Assembly: GCA_963807865.1 (NCBI GenBank)
Contig: CAWEDK010000020.1
Location: forward strand, 310,001-374,000
Direction of reading: 5' to 3'
Length of the DNA: 64,000 nucleotides
Origin: VAZQ01 sp963807865
Lineage (GTDB): Bacteria > Pseudomonadota > Alphaproteobacteria > Rhizobiales > Xanthobacteraceae
This document shows, piece by piece, positions 49,253 to 57,132 of the stretch (positions within the stretch are counted from its first letter, which is position 1; every line of letters begins with the position of its first letter). The position numbers were made by a program, and so were the translations under genes. The notes beneath the pieces were generated by a model. That model saw only the letters and a list, made by a program, of their open reading frames with translations. It searched no databases and was not told where the DNA came from.

Positions 49253-50242
49253 ATGAGGCGGCGCGCGTTCATCGGGCTTCTCGGCGGTGCGGCAGCGTTC
49301 TCGGCTGCGCGGCTCGCGCTTGCGCAGCAGGAGCGCGTGCGCCGGATCGCGGTGCTGTCGGGCCTGGCCGAGAACGATCCGGAATCGCAGCTGCGGATGA
49401 CGTCGTTCGAGCGCGGGCTGCGCGATCTCGGCTGGATCAAGGGGCGCAACCTTCACGTGGACTACCGCTGGGCAGGTGACGGCGCCTCATTGCGGGATAA
49501 CGCGGCGCAGCTCGTCAACCTGAAGCCGGAATTGATCCTGGCCAACAGCACGCCGGTGGCGGCGGCGCTGCAAGCGCAGACCCGCGCGGTGCCGATCGTG
49601 TTCGTGCAGGTCACCGATCCAATCGGCCAGGGCTTTGCCGCCAGCCTGGCGCAGCCCGGCGGCAACCTGACCGGTGTCACCAATTTCGAATTCTCGATCG
49701 GCAGCAAATGGGTCGAGACCCTCAAGGACATCGCGCCGAAGCTGGAGCGGCTCGCGATCGTGTTCAATCCCGATACCGCGCCGTTCGCCGACCTGTTCGT
49801 CCAGCCGATCAGAACGACCGCCGCGGCGTTCTCGGTGGCGCCGACGGTCGTCGCGGCGCGCGACGCCGCCGGGCTCGAACGGATGATCGAGGCTTTCGCG
49901 CAGGGGCCGAGCGGTGGACTTCTGGTGCTGCCGGACGTCAGCACCGTCAATCATCGCCAGGAGATCATCGCGCTGGCGGCGCGCCACCGCCTGCCGGCGA
50001 TCTATCCGTACCGGCTGTTCGCGACCAGCGGCGGCCTCGTCTCGTACGGCTCCGACGTCGCCGATATCTACCGGCGCGCGGCGTCGTTCGTCGACCGCAT
50101 CCTGCGCGGCGGCAATCCCGGCACCATTCCGGTCGAACCGCCGACGAAATTCGAACTGGTGATCAATCTCAAGAGCGCGAAGAGGCTGCAGATCGAGGTC
50201 CCTGCGAGGCTGCTCGCGCTCGCCGACGACGTGATCGAATGA
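49253..50242 (+). CDS. Orphan ABC-type substrate-binding protein (PF04392-like), copy B
   Basis: 329 aa, intact. Tat-like signal MRRRAFIGLLGGAAAFSAARLALAQ, then RRIAVLSGLAENDPESQLRMTSFERGLRDLGWIKGRNLHVDYRWAGD, PIVFVQVTDPIGQGFAASLAQPGGNLTGVTNFEFSIGSKWVE, YRLFATSGGLVSYGSDVADIYRRAASFVDRILRG and INLKSAKRLQIEVPARLLALADDVIE. Same layout as 37965-38960. No permease or ATPase neighbours. Confidence 0.9.
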   Translation: MRRRAFIGLLGGAAAFSAARLALAQQERVRRIAVLSGLAENDPESQLRMTSFERGLRDLGWIKGRNLHVDYRWAGDGASLRDNAAQLVNLKPELILANSTPVAAALQAQTRAVPIVFVQVTDPIGQGFAASLAQPGGNLTGVTNFEFSIGSKWVETLKDIAPKLERLAIVFNPDTAPFADLFVQPIRTTAAAFSVAPTVVAARDAAGLERMIEAFAQGPSGGLLVLPDVSTVNHRQEIIALAARHRLPAIYPYRLFATSGGLVSYGSDVADIYRRAASFVDRILRGGNPGTIPVEPPTKFELVINLKSAKRLQIEVPARLLALADDVIE

Positions 50243-50255
50243 TCGGTCTGGCGCC

Positions 50256-50468
50256 TTAGCGTTGCTTCACCGCCGCTGCCTTGGCGGTGGGCGGCGGCAG
50301 AACGGTGCCGGCCGCCAGCAGGAACCAGCCGAGGAAGATGTATAGCGCGACGTTGTCGGCAACCAGCCCGGGGATCGGCAGCCCGATCGGCAAAGACGCC
50401 AGAACGCCCATCATCGCCAGGCAGCCGGCGATCACGAAAAGCGCGATATTGGGAGCATGTAGAGTCAT
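50256..50468 (-). CDS. Small two-helix membrane protein, unknown
   Basis: 70 aa: NIALFVIAGCLAMMGVLASLPIGLPIPGLVADNVALYIFLGWFLLAAGTVLPPP in two helices with a short tail. ATG 50468 has GAGG seven bases upstream. Convergent with the ABC receptor gene. No family recognised. Confidence 0.65.
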   Translation of the reverse strand: MTLHAPNIALFVIAGCLAMMGVLASLPIGLPIPGLVADNVALYIFLGWFLLAAGTVLPPPTAKAAAVKQR

Positions 50469-50731
50469 CGGCGGGCCTCGCGTTGAATGCGCGCGCAGCG
50501 TTGCCGCGCCGCCGGTAACTGGCGGCTTAACAACGGGACGCACGCGGTCCGCTCGCCGGGGATTCGCTGCGCGTACGGTCAAGCGGCCGGTCGCTGTCGC
50601 GCCGGCATTTGAGTCAATTTGCGGAAAGCGTGGCGACGTCCGGCGGTGCGGCCGCGCGGCCATGATGCAACGTCCAAACGTCCGCTACCCCGTCACCGGA
50701 GGGGCGCGGCGGACGATTGCACGTTGGTGGG

Positions 50732-51832
50732 TCAAGGCTTGCCGTTCGGACGGCCCAGCAAGCTCGCCATCTCCTGTTCGAGACTATCGTAGAGCGACGA
50801 CTTCGGCGCTGCCGCCTTGTCGGCCCGCGCCGGCCGCGGCTCGTTCCGCGCGGGTCGTGCCTCCGCGGTGGGAGCGCGCTGCGGCGGTGGCGGTGCCTGC
50901 TGTTCGTAATCGCCGGTTTCATCGGCCTGCTGCGCATCATAGGCCGGTGCCGCCCGCGATGGCGCCTCGGCAAAGCCGTCGGGCTTGCCAGGACGGCGCA
51001 GCGCGGCTTCGAGCCGGTGCGCCATCTCGGCCAGATTTTGGTCGGCGGGCGAGTTGAACTGCGGCTCGGCGGCTTGCGTCGGTGCCGGCGCAGGAGCGGG
51101 CTGTGGCGGCGGTGCAGGAGGAGCGGGGATCTGCGCCCGCGGAATGCGCGTCTCGCGGCGTGCGGATCGCGGCTCCGGACTGGCCGCGGGCTCGGGCTGC
51201 GGCTGTTGGGTGCGGGCGAACTCATCCGCCAGACCCGCGAGCGGATCCTGGGATGCGCGGGCGCGGCGCTGCGGCTCGGGTTGCGGCGGCAACGGCGGTG
51301 GCGCCGCCGGTTCCGGAGACCACTCCGGTTCCTCCTCGACGGCCATCGACGGCGGCGGAGGAGGGCTATTCCGCTGTGGCGGGCGTGGCAACGATGGCGG
51401 CTCCAAGCGCGCCGTGGGCACCGGCGCGGGGGCTGGCTCCGGCTGCAGCGGCCACATGCTGCCCTCGCCGAGCGGGACGGCCCGCGGCAGGGTGTCGGTC
51501 GCCGCCGGTGCGCGCGGAGCTTGAGTGTCGCGAGCGGGACCGGCCGCGCGGACGATATTGGCTTCGACGACCACGTCGGTCGGGCCGCCGATCATCATCA
51601 GGTGCTCGACATTGTCGCGGCGGATCAGGACAAGGCGCCGGCGTCCGTCGACCGATGCCGCGTCGATCACGGCCAGCCGCGGCTGCCGGCCACGCGTGGT
51701 TCCCGTGCCCATGCGTTCAGCGCCGAACCGCCGCACCAGCCAGGCGGTGAGGGCGATCAAGGCGAGGACAACAATGAAGGCGAGGACGAACTTGAGCCCA
51801 TATTGCCCTTCGCCGAAAAGTGTCTCGAACAT
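50732..51832 (-). CDS. FliO-like flagellar biosynthesis protein with proline-rich tail
   Basis: 366 aa, intact. TM helix LKFVLAFIVVLALIALTAWLVRRF at the N-terminus and then a FliO-type core RLAVIDAASVDGRRRLVLIRRDNVEHLMMIGGPTDVVVEANIVRAA (D-x-R-R-R-L-V-L-I-R-R-D-x-V-E-H). The rest is a long Pro/Ala/Gln/Arg low-complexity tail ending in SSLYDSLEQEMASLLGRPNGK. FliO assists FliP ring assembly in the flagellar export apparatus. No other flagellar gene is nearby, so the call rests on the core only; it is divergent from cckA across a CtrA-box region. Confidence 0.72.
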   Translation of the reverse strand: MFETLFGEGQYGLKFVLAFIVVLALIALTAWLVRRFGAERMGTGTTRGRQPRLAVIDAASVDGRRRLVLIRRDNVEHLMMIGGPTDVVVEANIVRAAGPARDTQAPRAPAATDTLPRAVPLGEGSMWPLQPEPAPAPVPTARLEPPSLPRPPQRNSPPPPPSMAVEEEPEWSPEPAAPPPLPPQPEPQRRARASQDPLAGLADEFARTQQPQPEPAASPEPRSARRETRIPRAQIPAPPAPPPQPAPAPAPTQAAEPQFNSPADQNLAEMAHRLEAALRRPGKPDGFAEAPSRAAPAYDAQQADETGDYEQQAPPPPQRAPTAEARPARNEPRPARADKAAAPKSSLYDSLEQEMASLLGRPNGKP

Positions 51833-52410
51833 CGACCCTCCCTGGGTTCAGGGGCCCGGCGGGCTAATCGGACTCGTCCGAATAGTTAACGCCAGCGGCA
51901 GCATTTGCTGCCACGAATACTAACAAAGAATTAACAAGGATATCCCCCGGGACCCCTCGCTCCTAGAGCTAAAGATTTCCCTTGGTAAACGGCGGTTTAA
52001 TGGCAGGTGCCCGAGTTCCCGCCGATTTAACGCTCCGTTAACCATAACTTGGCCGTGTTGGAATTGGCGGCGTACGCCACTCACGAGGTGCTCGGGTACG
52101 ATGAGCCCGGCAGGCACGGCAACGGCTGATGCGCAGCAAGCGCGGCGTCAGCGGTGGCATTTCGCAACGGCGTTGAAACACGATCGCGGCGTGGCCACGC
52201 CGGTTTGCATTGCGGAGCGCGTCGATCGGCCGGTGGACGATCAGCCGGTGGCCGATGTGATCGGCTGTATCGCGGGTTTCAACCGCGCGCTCGCGGCCGG
52301 AGATGAACTCGCTGGCACCCGCACATCTTGCGCGCTAACGGTCAACGAGTCAGTCGGGAAGTGATTCGCCGCACAAGCGCGGCGACGTGGGCAGGGTCGC
52401 GACGACCATC
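51833..52410. promoter_or_regulatory. Divergent control region fliO-like / cckA with two CtrA-like boxes
   Basis: AT-richer than its surroundings. Two CtrA-like sites are seen: TAAA-CGGCGGT-TTAA (51986-52000, one mismatch to TTAA-N7-TTAA) and TTAA-CGCTCCG-TTAACC (52027-52042, exact). An 87-codon open frame (52101-52364) in the right half reads MSPAGTATADAQQARRQRWHFATALKHDRG and is not recognised; it may be chance. Confidence 0.6.
52027..52042. promoter_or_regulatory. CtrA box (TTAA-N7-TTAAC)
   Basis: TTAACGCTCCGTTAACC matches the alphaproteobacterial CtrA consensus in both half-sites and the 7-bp spacer. It is about 370 bp upstream of the cckA ATG and 195 bp upstream of the FliO-like ATG, so the FliO-like gene (flagellar genes are classic CtrA targets) or the cckA promoter could be controlled. 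Confidence 0.6.
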
Positions 52411-55002
52411 ATGGCGGACATCCAGTCGACCGAAGCAGGCGCCCGAGTGGCGGTCGATCGAACCGGAGCAAGCCGGGGCGGCGGCAGCATCGGTCTCGTG
52501 CTGCTCATCGCCGTCGTGCTGGTGGGGGCCGCGGTCGCGCTGATGTTCGTCGGCCGCGCCAACGCCCAGCCCTACATCCTGGGATTGCTGGCCGTCATGG
52601 CGACGGCGGGGGTGTTCCTGCTGTTTGCGCTTGCCGCCGGCATCCTGCGTCCCTCCGGCCGGGACGGCGGGAGCCCGCTCGTCAAGGCGGTGGTTGACGC
52701 CGCGCCCGAGGGCACCCTGGTGACGGATGCCCGGGGTCGCGTGATCTATGCCAACGCCGCCTACCTGGAACTCGTCGGGGCCTCCGACCCTAAGGATGTG
52801 CGGCCGGTCGAACGCGCCTTCATCGGCGATCCGGGCGTGTCGGAAGCCGTCTACCGCCTGCTCACGGCCGCGCGCGAAGGCCGTCGTCTGCAGGAGGAAG
52901 TCCGGATCGGCGCTCACCGTGGCGAAGCGGGCCGCTGGCTGCGCATGCGCGTGCGCCCGCTCGGCACCGATAAGCGCGAGTCGCGCATGACGGTGTGGTC
53001 GCTGGCCGACGTGACGCGCGAACTCGAGCGTCACGAGAATGTCTTTCAGGAGTTGCAGCACGCCATCGACTATCTCGACCATGCGCCGGCCGGGTTCTTT
53101 TCGGCGGAAGGCAGCGGCGGCATCGTCTATCTCAACGCCACGCTCGCGAACTGGCTCGACCACGATCTCGCGCAGTTCTCCGCGGGCGGCTTGAAGCTCG
53201 ACGATATCGTGGCCGGCGAGGGGGCCGCACTGCTCACCACGCTGGTCGCAACGCCCGGCGAGGTGCGGACCGAAGTGTTCGACATCGACCTCAAGACCCG
53301 GGCGGGGCGTACCGTTCCGGCTCGGCTGTTCCACAAGGTGGCGTTCGGCGCGGACGGCGCGCCAGGCCCGTCGCGCACGCTGGTCATCAACCGCTCGCGC
53401 GACGACGGCACCGACCCGCAGCGCGCGGCGGAAGTGCGCTTCATGCGCTTCTTCCACAACACGCCGATGGCGATCGCCACCGTCGACCGGGACGGCCGGA
53501 TCGCATTGTCCAATCCTCGGTTCGCGCGCCTGTTCCATCCGGTGCGTGCGGTCGAAGGCGCCGGGCTCGCCGGCCGCTCGATCCTCGCCGTCGTGGCCGA
53601 GCGCGATCGCGCGGCGCTTGACGCCGCGATCCGCCGGGCGGCGTCGGGGCAGAGCGAGATCGACCCCGTCGAAGCCGCGCTCGACGGCGCCGGCGAGCGC
53701 TTCGCCACGTTCTATGTCACGGCGATCGAGGAGCACGACGAGCGCGAACAGGAAGCCGTCATCGTCTATGCGCTCGACACCACGCAGCAGCGCACGCTGG
53801 AAAACCAGATCAACCAGCAGCAGAAGATGGAGACGATCGGGCGCCTCGCCGGCTCGATCGCGCACGATTTCAACAACCTGCTCGGCGCCATGATGATGGC
53901 GACGGATTTTCTGCTCAACGCCCACAAGCCGACCGATCCGTCGTTCCAGGACATCATGCAGATCAAGCAGAACGCCAACCGGGCGGCGAGCCTGGTGCGG
54001 CAACTGCTGGCGTTCTCGCGCAAACAGACCATGCGGCCGCAGGTGCTCGACCTCGGCGAAGCGGTGTCGGACCTGACCGTCCTGCTGCGCCGGCTGATCG
54101 GCGAGAACGTCACGCTCGACGTGGTGCACCGCCGCGATCTCTGGCCGGTCAAGGCCGACATCGGGCAGTTCGAGCAGGTCATCATCAATCTCGCGGTGAA
54201 TGCGCGCGACGCCATGCCGGGCGGCGGCAAGCTCACGCTGCGCACCGCCAACGTGACGGCGGAAGAAAGCGCCAGCTATCAGTACAAGGGGTTGCCGCTC
54301 GGCGAATACGTGCTGGTGGAGGTCGAAGACACCGGATCGGGCATCGCGCCCGACATCATCGACAAGATTTTCGATCCCTTCTACACCACCAAGGAAATCG
54401 GCAAGGGCACCGGGCTTGGGCTTTCGACCGTTTACGGCATCATCAAGCAGACCGGCGGCTTCATCTATGTGAGCTCGGAGCTACGGAAGGGCACAGTCTT
54501 CCGGATCTTCCTGCCGCGCCACATTCCGACCGCCGAGGACAAGGAGACGCCGAAGCCGGCTGAAGCCGCGCCCGCGATGGCTGGGGCGAAGGCGGCGGCC
54601 GACGGCGGGGCGCGCGCCCCCGACGCCGATCTTACCGGCCATGGCACCATCCTCCTGGTCGAGGACGAGGAAGGCCTGCGCATCCTCAACGCACGGGGAC
54701 TCAGGTCGCGCGGCTATACCGTCATCGAGGCCGGCAACGGCGTCGAGGCGCTGGAGGAACTCGAGCGCCACGGCGGCCACGTCGACCTGGTGGTTTCGGA
54801 CGTGGTGATGCCCGAGATGGACGGGCCGACGCTGTTGAAGGAACTGCGCAAGCGCAATCCCAAAGTCCGCATCATCTTTGTGTCCGGTTATGCCGAGGAT
54901 GCCTTCGGCAAGAGCTTGTCGGAAGACGACCGGCCGGCGTTCCTGGCGAAGCCGTTCACGCTCAAGCAGTTGATCGCCGCCGTCAAAGATACGATGGTCT
55001 GA
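52411..55002 (+). CDS. cckA: Hybrid sensor histidine kinase CckA
   Basis: 863 aa, intact. Two TM helices (IGLVLLIAVVLVGAAVALMF, YILGLLAVMATAGVFLLFALAAG), PAS domains (EGTLVTDARGRVIYANAAYLELVG and later repeats), HisKA with phospho-His near residue 485 in GRLAGSIAHDFNNLLGAMM, HATPase (INLAVNARDAMPGGGKL, VEDTGSGI, GTGLGLSTVYGIIKQTGG) and a C-terminal receiver with Asp near 797 (VVSDVVMPEMDGP). This order and the SIAHDFNNLL-A block are those of CckA, the kinase/phosphatase that feeds the CtrA/CpdR phosphorelay through ChpT. ATG 52411 was chosen over a GTG at 52387. CtrA-like boxes lie upstream, suggesting feedback. Confidence 0.9.
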   Translation: MADIQSTEAGARVAVDRTGASRGGGSIGLVLLIAVVLVGAAVALMFVGRANAQPYILGLLAVMATAGVFLLFALAAGILRPSGRDGGSPLVKAVVDAAPEGTLVTDARGRVIYANAAYLELVGASDPKDVRPVERAFIGDPGVSEAVYRLLTAAREGRRLQEEVRIGAHRGEAGRWLRMRVRPLGTDKRESRMTVWSLADVTRELERHENVFQELQHAIDYLDHAPAGFFSAEGSGGIVYLNATLANWLDHDLAQFSAGGLKLDDIVAGEGAALLTTLVATPGEVRTEVFDIDLKTRAGRTVPARLFHKVAFGADGAPGPSRTLVINRSRDDGTDPQRAAEVRFMRFFHNTPMAIATVDRDGRIALSNPRFARLFHPVRAVEGAGLAGRSILAVVAERDRAALDAAIRRAASGQSEIDPVEAALDGAGERFATFYVTAIEEHDEREQEAVIVYALDTTQQRTLENQINQQQKMETIGRLAGSIAHDFNNLLGAMMMATDFLLNAHKPTDPSFQDIMQIKQNANRAASLVRQLLAFSRKQTMRPQVLDLGEAVSDLTVLLRRLIGENVTLDVVHRRDLWPVKADIGQFEQVIINLAVNARDAMPGGGKLTLRTANVTAEESASYQYKGLPLGEYVLVEVEDTGSGIAPDIIDKIFDPFYTTKEIGKGTGLGLSTVYGIIKQTGGFIYVSSELRKGTVFRIFLPRHIPTAEDKETPKPAEAAPAMAGAKAAADGGARAPDADLTGHGTILLVEDEEGLRILNARGLRSRGYTVIEAGNGVEALEELERHGGHVDLVVSDVVMPEMDGPTLLKELRKRNPKVRIIFVSGYAEDAFGKSLSEDDRPAFLAKPFTLKQLIAAVKDTMV

Positions 55003-55078
55003 ACGCGCGCGGCCTATATCTTAGGACCATCGCCCACGGCTGCTATTGTCCCGGTCCAATTGCTGGAGAAAATGCGGC

Positions 55079-55291
55079 ATGGACGAGCCGCTTCAGCCGA
55101 CGAAACCGACCGGCGAGGACGACGACGAGCGCGATCGCCGGGTCACCAATATTTTCCTGCTGGTGTTCTTCGTCGTGATCGTCGGCAGCGGAATCTGGCT
55201 GGTCAATGCGATGATCGAACAGCGGCAGATCGACGACTGCGTCGCGCAGGGCCGCCGCAATTGTGCGCCGATCGACACGTCAGGGCGATAG
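55079..55291 (+). CDS. Small single-helix membrane protein, unknown
   Basis: 70 aa: acidic cytoplasmic N-terminus (TKPTGEDDDERDRRV), one TM helix (TNIFLLVFFVVIVGSGIWLVNAMI), and a short outside tail with two Cys (DDCVAQGRRNCAPID). GGAG precedes ATG 55079. It follows cckA by 76 bp in the same direction and might be co-transcribed. No function recognised. Confidence 0.68.
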   Translation: MDEPLQPTKPTGEDDDERDRRVTNIFLLVFFVVIVGSGIWLVNAMIEQRQIDDCVAQGRRNCAPIDTSGR

Positions 55292-55372
55292 AGCGCATCC
55301 CTTTCGCGGGACATCGCTCACTCTCCGGCCGTTCCCGCGGAAGCGGGGACCCAGAGCCGCAAGCACCGTGGC

Positions 55373-55645
55373 TTATCTCACCATTCGCCAGCCGTAGAGG
55401 ACGGCCGCTGCGCCGATGATCGCGCCGATGAACGCGGCGTACCCGGTCATCGTCAGCAGGCCTGCGAGATGGTATCCGACGAATGATCCCGCAATGCCGA
55501 TAAGTGCAGTCGTCACCAAAATAGGGGTTGCCCCCGAAACCTGCCGCTTGAACCACCCGGGCCCGGCAACGCGGTCGAACAGGATTGCGGCGACGATGCC
55601 AATGCCGAGCAACAGCACAAAAGTCACGGCCGGGTCGGGCGACAT
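55373..55645 (-). CDS. Small three-helix membrane protein (GlsB/YeaQ/YmgE-like)
   Basis: 90 aa with three helices: VTFVLLLGIGIVAAILFDRV, ILVTTALIGIAGSFVGYHLAG and YAAFIGAIIGAAAVLYGW. The glycine-rich helix 2 (GIAGSFVGYHL) recalls the GlsB/YeaQ/YmgE stress-associated family. GGAGGGA precedes the ATG. Annotation as transglycosylase-associated is by family name only; no catalytic residue is visible. Confidence 0.65.
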   Translation of the reverse strand: MSPDPAVTFVLLLGIGIVAAILFDRVAGPGWFKRQVSGATPILVTTALIGIAGSFVGYHLAGLLTMTGYAAFIGAIIGAAAVLYGWRMVR

Positions 55646-55726
55646 GGTGGTATCCCTCCATTGCGGGAACAGATCGTGCCAAGCGGGGTCGTGCCGCGCA
55701 AGACAGGACGGACCGACGGCTGCGGA

Positions 55727-56170
55727 TTACTGCTTCCGCGTACGCGATGCCGCTCGCTGATTTCGGCACTTCACGCATCGGCAGCCGGCCGGCCGGATAA
55801 AGAGATCGAAATATTCCTCGCCGTAATCGAAGGTGATTTCGTCGCCGATGGCGATCGGCCGGATCGCACGCAGGATCAGCTTGCCGTTGCTGAGCGCGCT
55901 TTCGGAGTTGGGCCGGCACGAATGATTGGCGTAGCGGGCGAGGTTGCGCCGGTTCGAGGCATCGATCGACCAGCGGCTATTGAGCTCGAAGATGTAGCGG
56001 GCGCCGCGTGCTTCGCGCCGCACTGCCTCCGCGTGGCTGATCCGGACGCCGCGGTAGGTGGCGATGAACGCGCCTTTCGCCATCGATTCGGTGGCGAACA
56101 GCCCGAGCCCGGTCGGTGTGCGGCCGACCCGGAAGGGCCTGCCGGTCGTTCGCCGCTTTCGCTGCTTCAT
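55727..56170 (-). CDS. SET-domain protein (putative protein lysine methyltransferase)
   Basis: 147 aa. The SET core is complete: RVGRTPTGLGLFATESMAKGAFIATYRG (SAM-binding GxG region), ARYIFELNSRWSIDASNRRNLARYANHSCRPNSE (NHSCxPN), IAIGDEITFDYGEEYFD (GxELxxDY-like), and a post-SET Cys cluster GCRCVKCRN (C-x-C-x2-C). All motifs for SAM and Lys binding are present, so activity is plausible. ATG 56170 (MKQRKRR) was taken; repeat R4 lies just upstream. Bacterial SET proteins may modify ribosomal or nucleoid proteins; target unknown. Confidence 0.88.
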   Translation of the reverse strand: MKQRKRRTTGRPFRVGRTPTGLGLFATESMAKGAFIATYRGVRISHAEAVRREARGARYIFELNSRWSIDASNRRNLARYANHSCRPNSESALSNGKLILRAIRPIAIGDEITFDYGEEYFDLFIRPAGCRCVKCRNQRAASRTRKQ

Positions 56171-56192
56171 CGCAAGGGGCGCTCGGCTGTCG

Positions 56193-56268
56193 CTAGTGTC
56201 CCGGTTCCGACGCTTGTATCCCATCGCAGCACGCACGTTTACAAGCGTCGGAACCAAAGGGACACTAG
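56193..56268. repeat. CTAGTG-family palindromic repeat R4
   Basis: Left arm CTAGTGTCC-CGGTTCCGACGCTTGTA (56193-56218) and right arm TACAAGCGTCGGAACC...GGGACACTAG (56240-56268) are almost perfect reverse complements around a 21-nt loop. Complete CTAGTG/CACTAG termini. Lies 23 bp upstream of the SET gene ATG. Confidence 0.88.
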
Positions 56269-56282
56269 CAACTCTATGATTT

Positions 56283-56358
56283 TAGTGTGGCTTTGGATTT
56301 GACGTTCCTACTATCGACTCGCCGCAATGCTGATAGGAACGTCAAATCCGCCACACTA
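56283..56358. repeat. CTAGTG-family palindromic repeat R5
   Basis: Left arm TAGTGTGGC...GGATTTGACGTTCCT (56283-56309) pairs with AGGAACGTCAAATCC-GCCACACTA (56335-56358) around a 25-nt loop. It is 14 bp from R4. The right end CTA is the complement of the TAG stop of the OsmC gene. Confidence 0.88.
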
Positions 56359-56918
56359 TGCGGCCTGCTCGCCTGCCGCACCGGCGACCGTGAGGCGCAA
56401 CTCGACCGCCACCGGGTCTCGCAGGGTGGCGATGCCGGGGCAACCCGCCAGCGCCAGCCGCTCGACTTCCTTGAGCTTTTCCACCGGGCGTCGCTGCGCA
56501 CGGTGATGTCGATCGTCACCTTCTGGAAGCCCGAGGGCGGCGCGTCCGGCATCATATGGCCGCGCACGTCGAAGCTCGTGCGCGCAACCGCCTCGAAGCT
56601 GTCATAGCGGACGCCCATCTTGGCCGCGTAGAAGGCAAACACGGCGGCGTAGCAGCCGACCGCGCCCGACAGCAGGAATTCGAGCGGTGTCGGCGCGCAG
56701 TTCTGTCCGCCGACATGCACCGGCTCGCTGATGATGAACTTGTGGCCGCTCTTCTTGGTCTCAACCAGTTCGTTGAGCTGGCCGATCGAGGTAACTCGAA
56801 TCTCGACCGAACTTTGCGGCCCCTCCGGCGCAGGCTTTTCGGGATGCGCGCGGTAACGCATCTCGCGCGCTTCGGTGGTTGCCTTCAGTTCCGGAAAGCA
56901 ATCGCAGACCTTGGCCAT
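56356..56918 (-). CDS. OsmC/Ohr-family protein, one frameshift
   Basis: About 187 aa after correction. SVEIRVTSIGQLNELVETKKSGHKFIISEPVHVGGQNCAPTPLEFLLSGAVGCYAAVFAFYAAKMGVRYDSFEAVARTSFDVRGHM carries the OsmC first Cys region (Q-N-C-A-P-T-P-x-E) and the second (GAVGCYAAV). An extra base near 56490 hides PVEKLKEVERLALAGCPGIATLRDPVAVELRLT; the restored frame ends at TAG 56356-56358 inside repeat R5. Probably a thiol peroxidase-type organic hydroperoxide protein or a related redox enzyme. GGGAGGGAA precedes the ATG. Confidence 0.85.
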
Positions 56919-57132
56919 TCATTCCCTCCCTGCTGCCGTCGAAAACGGTCGCGCTTGCTTGATGATGCCGCGGCTCGATGCGCCGCGCCACCGGGTTCAA
57001 TTTGCACCTGTGGTCGTTATAGCGCACGCTTTCCCGAGGCGACAAATTTGAACAAAGACGCGGCCGTGATGCTCGCATAGACTTGGCCGCGAAAAGACAG
57101 GGCAGGCAAACGACAAGAAACAGGAGGCGGCG

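Noticed and set aside
52101..52364. 87-codon ORF upstream of cckA as a gene
   Set aside because: No family likeness or clear ribosome site, and it lies in the control region; kept only as a mention in that entry.
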